DNA of 64,000 bases from Gaeumannomyces sp. JS-464 (lineage: Eukaryota; Ascomycota; Sordariomycetes; Magnaporthales; Magnaporthaceae), in assembly GCA_002197995.1 (NCBI GenBank), contig NGZR01000001.1, positions 11,985,501 through 12,049,500 of the forward strand. The letters are read 5' to 3'. The notes beneath the pieces are model-generated. The model did not search any database. It was not told the origin of the DNA and saw only the letters and a list, made by a program, of their open reading frames with translations. A program made the position numbers and the translations under genes. Shown piece after piece: positions 57,522 through 64,000 of the stretch (positions are counted from its first letter, which is position 1; every line of letters starts with the position of its first letter).

Positions 57522-60457
57522 CTATAAGTACTCGCTTAGGACCTGCACTCTTGTCTTGGCCACTTCCGATCCGATTTCCCCTTCGCCCATGATACGCATA
57601 ATTTCGATCATCCGATCTAGGCAGAGGATACGCATTGCATGGTCAGTGCTGGCATTCGACATAAATACAGATGGCGATATCCGCCCCAGTATCGGGTATA
57701 TAAAACCTAGAAGTGCAAACCTGAAATGAGGAAGAGCCACTCACTGATGTCGTCCTTTGCCCTTATAAACAGCGGGTCTCTCGCCACCGTCGCGGCGCCG
57801 TCAGACTCCTTGGCGGCGTCGCGGATGATGCTGCCGATACAGAGAGCCTCGAGGAAAGCGCGGTGGTTGAAAACCCACCAAACCCTAGCGTCAAGGTCGA
57901 AAACGGAGAAGAGGACAAAAAAGGCTGTAATAGCCTGGTGCGCCGCGTCGAGGGCACCCCGCACGTTAATGGGGACGTCGGGGGCCTCGGAGGCGTGCAC
58001 GAGCATCAGGTTGTGGAAGTAGTTGCTCGTCAGGAACAGAGTCTGCCGCACCAGCCGCTTGCCGGCAGCAGACGCCCTCGCCTCCTGTGCCAGAGACTCG
58101 GGGTCCCAGCTGCGGAAAGTGTCCGGGAACGAGCGGTAAACGGCCTTGAAGTCCGACACCAGCTTGCTCTTGTGCCGCACCGTAGTGCACACGGGCAGGT
58201 CCAATGATCGCGGGGAGCAAATGGTCTCCTGCACCAGATTTGCTAGCGTCCAGGAGCCCCGGATGTATGCGTTGTCCAGGGGATTGCTGTTAGCTATTGA
58301 AGACTCATCCTCCATTAGGTCGTCCACATTGACGTCGGTATGCGTCGCCGTTGGTGGGAGTGAGAGCAGTACTGTCAGAAACGTGTCCTGCAAAAGAACT
58401 GCTTGCCACAGCTTCCGCCGTTGCTGCTTCTCGAAGATGGATGCATCTGGCGTGACTGCTCCAGATGATAAAGATTAGTATGTCACATGGAGAGCCAGGA
58501 AGAACAAGGGGGAGAAGGAACAGAAACCCCCTCTCAATACTTGCCTATATTGGGGTCCCTGTGCAGTCCTATGGCATAGGCTTGCCTCATGAGGACACCA
58601 GCAAAAGCCCATCCGTCCGATGCGTGGTTGTCGTTGATTAGGAAGTAGGTAATCAGAACCATGGCCTGGACAGAGCGCATGGATGCCCGGTTTAGGTACG
58701 AGCCTACCCGCAGGGCTTGGTTGCTCGCCGAGGCGTAGAACTCGGCTGTCTGTTTCCGCTCAGTCGGAGATGAGGCGATAACGAACTGCGTGCCCAGTGC
58801 CAGCATGACAAACATCAGGGAGACAAAGTCGGCATCAACCTGTTCCCGTTCCGCCTGCGTCATGGACCAGTAGTGCTCGTAGTCGGCATAGAAAGTCTGG
58901 CGGTGCAGCATAGGGTACACCGGATCGACGCACTCAAAGTAGCGTGACAAGAGGGCGTCGGCCTGTTGCTTGTCTGGCATGAAGGCAACGACCTCGCGGA
59001 GGCCTCCCTGGCATGTCCAGTAGTTGGCAAAAGGGTGCTCGGTCCCGACGCCGAAGACGTTGGATGCTGTGGGGTGGGAATAGGGGATGTTGGAAAGGAG
59101 ACCGGTGGAAAGTGCTATGGCGCCCTTAGAGCTAGTAGGTGGAGGCGGGCCGCTGCGGTCGGCTGAGGCCTTAGTGGCCGACACGGGCGAGGCCAGGGAG
59201 TCGGAGCGCCGCTTCTTAGCAGGGGCCTTGAGCATGCGGAGGCCATTTCCAGAACTCCTTCCGGTTTCTCTGCAAATGCATGCGTAAAAAAGAGAGAAAA
59301 CAATAAGTCAACAACCGTTCCGCGCGGCTATCGGGAACATCTGATGTTAGGTCCCTTACTCAATCAGGTTGGCAACATATGCGTATCGACATGTTGTTTG
59401 TCGCTTTATGCCTGGAGAGGAGTTTATTCCATGTGAGCTCAGTGGGACTCGCTGGCGGATCCGTGTGCCCGGGTTGTGAGAAATGCTAATCATCACTTAC
59501 AGGCGAGACATCGCGGTCTTCCCCTATCACACTGTATCAGGAGGTTAACGCCGACCAAGCGCAATACAGGGTTAAAGAAGCTGAAGCTCAAGGCGGGATG
59601 ACGATAATTGCATATGCGTTGCCCAAGATCTCGATGAGATGTGCGATGGCGATTGGGTTATAGTTGTGTGTAAGAGGGGTGCTGTCTGGCTGAACTAACT
59701 GCCATCGATGAACGGGGACGAAACGGGGTGATTGCGACGAGCCAAGGAAGAGAAAATAGGAGAGGAAAGTAAATAATAATAATAATAATAATGGCATCAA
59801 GACAATTAGCTGAATGATGCATGCAAAGCAGCAACTTGCCTTGGTCTTCCTGTCGACGCACTCGGAACACGACAGTGTCGGCTTGTTACGCTTCTTCCTC
59901 ATGCGCATAGCAACAGTGCCGTCAGCCTGCTGCTGCTCCTCGGGCGCGGCGGCGGAGCTGTCGCTGCTGCCCGCAGCATCGTGACGGTGAGACCTGCCGC
60001 CGCCATTGACGCTGCCGCTGCCGCTGTTGTGATGGTCCTCGAGCGCGTCGACAACACTGCTACCCTCGCCGGTGGTCGAGGGGGTGCTACCCGAAACGAG
60101 ACTGCCGACGCGGTGTTGTTGTTGTTGCTGCTGCTGCTGACTGTGGCGGCCGTGGTGGTACTGACTACTGCCCGCCCCGCCGCTGCTGCTCGTGGCGTGG
60201 TGGTGATGCGACGACGAGAAACTGAGGGCGCTCGGAGAGGGGGAGGCATAAAGGGAGGTGCCGGTGCCGGAGCTTGGCGTCAGGGCCGCTTGGCCACCGT
60301 AAGAAGGCGGGCCGACGGGGAGGGGCTGCTTCTGGTAGAGGTGCAGCTGCGGGAGTGTCGGCGGCGGCTCCTGGTTCTGCTTCTGGTGCTGCAACAGCCG
60401 CGGCGACTGCGATTGCGGCTGCTGGAGCGGCGGCAGCGTCGGGTGTTGGACAGACAT
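57522..60457 (-). CDS. Zn2Cys6 transcription factor with fungal-specific regulatory domain
   Basis: Nuclear DNA-binding regulator. Six exons in phase: 59840-60457, 59501-59531 (31 nt), 59360-59411, 58545-59269, 57745-58455 and 57522-57616; 743 aa with no frame correction. The amino end is rich in Gln, His, Ser and Gly. The zinc cluster reads CSECVDRKTK, CDRGRPRCLA, CIKRQTTC across three exons, matching Cx2Cx6Cx6Cx2Cx6C. A middle homology (fungal_trans) region follows with FECVDPVYPMLHRQTFYADY and QALRVGSYLNRAS, and GWAFAGVLMRQAYAIGLHRD is typical of it. Introns 1 (donor at 59839) and 4 (donor at 58544) begin with GCAAGT, so they are GC-AG introns. Target genes are unknown; no metabolic cluster surrounds it. 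Confidence 0.9.
59772..59792. repeat. ATA trinucleotide run inside intron 1 of the Zn2Cys6 gene
   Basis: Seven ATA/AAT units in the 308-nt first intron. Confidence 0.9.
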
Positions 60458-62331
60458 CTGGCGGATAGGCAAAACCAAGGCCGTGGGCAGCCAGCCAGCG
60501 ACAGAAGGGGGTGCTCTCGAATCACATGCAGCAGCCGCCTCGTGGCCCCACGGGGATCGCCTCCCCGAGACCGAGACCGAGACCTCAGCCGCCCCCGTGC
60601 GACGGCGGACGCGGTGCGGCCTGGGATGGATACTCTGTAGAGCGTGGTCCCCAGACACTCGGGAATAAAGGGTGCTGGCGTTGGGAATAACGGATTGCCC
60701 GCTTTGGCCCTCGTGCCGCGCTTTTAGCGGTGGGAATAAGAGGGAAATGAAACCCTTCCCCGGATTCAGGAAAATGCGAGCAGGCCCAGGAGAGGCAATT
60801 GAGCGCTGGGGCTGCGCTGGTCAGTCCCCGGGAGGGGCGAATCTATGTTTAGAGAGATTCGAGAAATTCGACAAGCGAGCCGAGGGTTGCGGCAAGCGAA
60901 TCGGGGAAGAGGAGAAGGGATAAAGATTCCAGGTTAAAAATAAAATAAATAAAAAACAATAAAAAATGGATACCCGAAAACAAAACAAAAAGAGTTTGGC
61001 CCCGACAAAAAAAAGCCTGCGGGAAATAGACGAAATACCTAGAGACAGGATAGGATGGCCAGCACGGCACGGCAAGGCCAAATTGATTGAGCGGCCGGCT
61101 CAGCACACATTTGGTCGCGCAAAGACAATGAATGGTTCTGGCGAGGGTGGCAGCATGTGGAAAACTTGGCAGGAGGAGTTGATTGCAAAGCGGGCAATGG
61201 GCTGGACTGCAATTGCCAGCGACGCCACCCCCCGCCCCAAAGCCCTGACCTCATCCCGCGAATTGATCAATGGCGGCCAGCCCGCCCCGGTGGCATGCAC
61301 GCACGAGCCGCGGCTGCCTGCCTCCCAGCAGCCTGGGTCCCCAATTAGGGGCGCTCGAATTTTAGCGTTCTCCACGGCGGAGGACACAGTACTTAGAGCA
61401 ACATATGACGGAACACCACTGCTTGCAACGCCGTGCGGCCACCCGCGCTGCTTGCTGCTGGAGCATGTCGCCGACGTATACGGTACGGCTGACACCCGCG
61501 CCGTCAGCTTCATGCGCATTTTTTTTTTACCAGCAACCTTGTAAATTCCCTCACTTTATCACACATGGCCGGCAGACACCCTCCTCTCGTTGCGCTGGCT
61601 GTTGGGAGAATCGAATGCATCGTGCACGGCCGCGGCTAGGCTTTACTTGGTATGATCCCGGCCTGGGATGCTGCCTCCCGCGTTTGCTCGACCCCGGGAT
61701 CAATTGAGGTCGTCTCCGCGGGGGTTGCCCTTGGGGCGATAGGGTCTACATAGGTAGGTGGCATTACCACACGGCTGCTATCGAGGCCAGGCCCTGTCGG
61801 CCACTGTTGGCCATGTGGGGATGTGCCGCGCTAGAAACTCAATGTAGTGAGGCAACAGCGACATGGAAGGCAAGAGATGAGAAAACCTGACCATGCTTTG
61901 GCTTCGGTGTAGATTTATTTGCCCTGACTCGTCTTCCTAATAGAAAAGCAAAAACTGACTGGGAAGCCGCCATTCCTCCATCCGCACCCTGAACACAAAC
62001 AAACATACAAAACAACAAACGCAATCGCCTCGCATCGACGACGTGCTGTAGTGCCCGCTTCCCATACCACAATGACACGACCCGCCCTTGGCCCAGAGAT
62101 GGAGAAAGGGTAAGAAAGAACAAGACTGACTGATGAGAAAAAAGGTGGCGAGTTTTGAAAACCAAACGTTGCTTTGATTGCGTCACCTCCGTGCCTCTTG
62201 TCTGCCTGACAAAACCAACCAGGAAGACATCTGTTCCAGCTCCGTCCCCTCCTATGTCTATCACCCCAAAGGGGGCTGCCAACAAACACGGGTTGGTCTC
62301 CTTAGCCTGTCTACGCAGCCTCAGATGACAC
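60458..62331. other. Intergenic region between Zn2Cys6 factor and RING-H2 gene
   Basis: Promoter of the transcription factor and 3' flank of the ubiquitin ligase gene. A/T-rich block at 60935-61010. No gene supported. Confidence 0.5.
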
Positions 62332-64000
62332 TCAATGCCTCCGACCATCGCTGTTTCCATTACCAGACGATGAGCCAGATCCACCGAGTCTACTGAGCCA
62401 GCCGGTGAGCGTTCTGGGAACGCCGCCACTGTTGCCGCTGCCACTATCGCCCTCGCTGTTATTGCCGTTGCCACCACTGGAACGATGACTGTGTCTGTGG
62501 GACCGGTCGCCAAATAGGCCCGACGTGCGGTCCCTGTCCCGGTCCCTCTCCCTGTCTCTGTTCCGTTCCTGGTCTGCTGACGCAGATCCGAAGGACCAGA
62601 ACGACACCTCGGGCGGACTTCGGTCCCTACTCCGATCATCCGCTGCAGCTGTCCTCTGCTGTTGCTGCTGCTGTTGTTGTTGTCGTTGTTGTTGCGACGC
62701 GGCGCTGGGTGGCGAGAGCGAGTTTCGACGATACCCTCCTAACGGCGGAGTGCCCCTGCTGTTACTGTTGTTGCCGCTGCTGTCGCCTGACATGCCCACG
62801 CCGAAAGTGGCGCTGCGAATCGCATTCAGTCGCTGCTCATTCTCCGAGGGCGTGCGCACTAGGCGGCGCCTGTAGTTAGAGGAGCTGCCATCGGCCGCTG
62901 GACGTGTCGATGAAAAGTCCGAGGTTGGCTGCGGCGGGTTCGATGCCGATGCCGACGACTCTCCTGCCACGTTCGATCGCCCAGGAATGTTAAATCGAAG
63001 AAGGAAGCCGACGGCACGGAACCGCCGGTGGAGTTGCGCCAGCCGCTGCCCGACCCCTGGGGCGACGAAGCCGGCTGCCGCTTTTCCTCGATTGGGGCGC
63101 GGCAGATGGGGCACGTGTTGTGCTCCTTGAGCCAGAGCACCACACAATCACCGTGAAACCAATGTTTTGCACGGCAGGATAGTGACCTCGTCGCCTTGGT
63201 GTAGTTCGTCAATGCAGATTGTACACTCCACCTTCTCGCCGCTGCCAACCATGGTCGAATCCAGCTTCTTGCGCTCTAGCTTGTCCAGAGCCGACTGCGA
63301 AGCCGGCGGGGCCGCGTTGGACTGCGGGTTGGCTTCCATCAGATTCGATATGATCCGATCTAGCTCCTGCTGTGAGGTCACCACATCTCCCCAGTTCGCG
63401 TTGCCAGGAGGTCCGAACAGGGCGCTTATTATGTGGTGGAATTGCAATGGGAACCCATGGGAGGTTGCTCCCCGCCACGGCCGGTGTCATTTCTCAGCGT
63501 TTACACCGCCGCGATCGGCTGTGTTGGAGTTGTTGGCGTTGTTTGCACGCCAAATGGACTGTTGCCGGCCTGGGGCGTGATGTTGCCCATTATGGTTCCG
63601 AAAAGCCTGCATGGCGACCGATTAGAACTGGACTGCCGAGAGCATGCTGGAAATGGAATGGCAAGCGGTGGGAGGGGAGTGAGATGCTCGGTTGGAGCAA
63701 CACTACACATACATGGCAAAATCGCTGGCGACATCCTGCGTAGCACGGTTGGTGTCACGCTCGACACGCACAGGGGGTGTGGTGATGGTGAAGCCAGTCT
63801 GGCCGTTACCAAAACTGGATCTGTGGATGGTCGCGCGGGCGAAGCGAGCTCCAGGGACAGTGGCTGGGTTGTCCGAGGCGGACCTTCCCGGATCGAGGTC
63901 GCCGACCATCTCGGCGAAGCGGTGCAGGATGGCATGGGGATCGGCTGGGTGCACCGGGCCAGACGCCCCGCCAGGTTCGTGGTGGGACGGGCTCCGGTAT
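62332..64000 (-). CDS. RING-H2 E3 ubiquitin ligase, 5' end beyond the window (several frame breaks)
   Basis: Ubiquitin-protein ligase with a RING-H2 domain. Exon 63707 to the right edge and exon 62332-63606, joined by a GT-AG intron. The RING reads CTICIDEL, LPCKHWFHGDC, HNTCPICRAP, giving C3H2C3 ligands. Before it lies the family-typical helical block VTSQQELDRIISNLMEAN. After it comes a long Ser/Arg/Gly tail with a Gln run of about nine, alternating Arg-Asp/Arg-Glu dipeptides, and the end SSGNGNSDGRRH. Frame steps needed: one base missing near 63545-63551, one extra at 63488-63490, one missing near 63451-63455, one extra A at 63165-63168 (LPCK to HWFHG) and one T missing at 62992-62994 (SFFD to FNIPGRS). 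The RING break is the best supported because it separates ligand Cys from His-His. The protein amino end is outside the window. Confidence 0.85.

Noticed and set aside
1..64000. CRISPR arrays, prophage or bacterial operons
   Set aside because: Introns, tRNA structure and gene families are all fungal nuclear; no regularly spaced repeats were seen.

Overview
This window comes from the nuclear genome of a filamentous ascomycete, most likely a Sordariomycete. The evidence is short GT-AG introns (about 45-130 nt) with CTAAC/CTGAC-like branch sites, a GC-rich coding strand, long intergenic stretches, an intron-containing nuclear tRNA, and fungal-specific families: class VI-type chitin synthase, NAD(P)H nitrate reductase, a Zn2Cys6 regulator and a PTH11/SAT4-type membrane protein. 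There is no CRISPR array, prophage, or insertion sequence, and I saw no transposon with recognisable coding sequence.

Layout. 1.8-4.6 kb (-): chitin synthase. 8.0-11.9 kb (-): UPF2/NMD2 of nonsense-mediated decay. 14.7-17.5 kb (+): nitrate reductase, preceded by a promoter with a NIT4-type palindrome and GATA sites. 18.1-19.9 kb (-): vacuolar Ca2+/H+ exchanger. 21.5-25.0 kb (-): HRQ1/RecQ4-like helicase. 25.9-27.8 kb (-): Yrb2/RanBP3-like Ran-binding protein. 29.8-30.2 kb (-): small secreted protein. 30.8 kb (-): tRNA-Thr(AGU) with an intron. 31.2-32.6 kb (+): PflX-like radical SAM protein. 32.9-35.7 kb (-): Trm4/NSUN2 tRNA m5C methyltransferase. 36.0-37.7 kb (-): mitochondrial Obg GTPase Mtg2. 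40.7-41.5 kb (+): conserved-looking protein of unknown function. 43.1-44.7 kb (-): Bfr1. 45.4-46.3 kb (+): RNA polymerase subunit Rpb5. 48.9-50.7 kb (-): PTH11/SAT4-like seven-helix protein. 55.9-56.7 kb (-): FMN-binding pyridoxamine-phosphate-oxidase-like protein. 57.5-60.5 kb (-): Zn2Cys6 transcription factor. 62.3 kb to the right edge (-): RING-H2 ubiquitin ligase, 5' end outside the window.

The genes do not form one pathway. Most are housekeeping functions (RNA decay, tRNA modification and supply, mitochondrial ribosome assembly, transcription, nuclear transport, DNA repair) mixed with growth and environment genes (cell wall, nitrate, calcium, membrane reception).

The strongest overall signal is technical. 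In 13 of 17 protein genes the reading frame has to step by one base (in one gene by four) to keep a family-typical protein, nearly always at a run of identical bases and usually with one base missing. More than 20 such steps occur, including in essential single-copy families, so they look like consensus indels in the assembly rather than many pseudogenes. Coordinates below are as they stand in the sequence; protein lengths marked 'after correction' assume one base added or removed at the named run. The most interesting biology is the orphan PflX-like radical SAM gene, the small secreted protein, a conserved-looking gene of unknown function, two GC-AG introns in one transcription factor gene whose zinc cluster is spread over three exons, and a TAGGTACCTA/CCTAGGTA palindrome upstream of three housekeeping genes.
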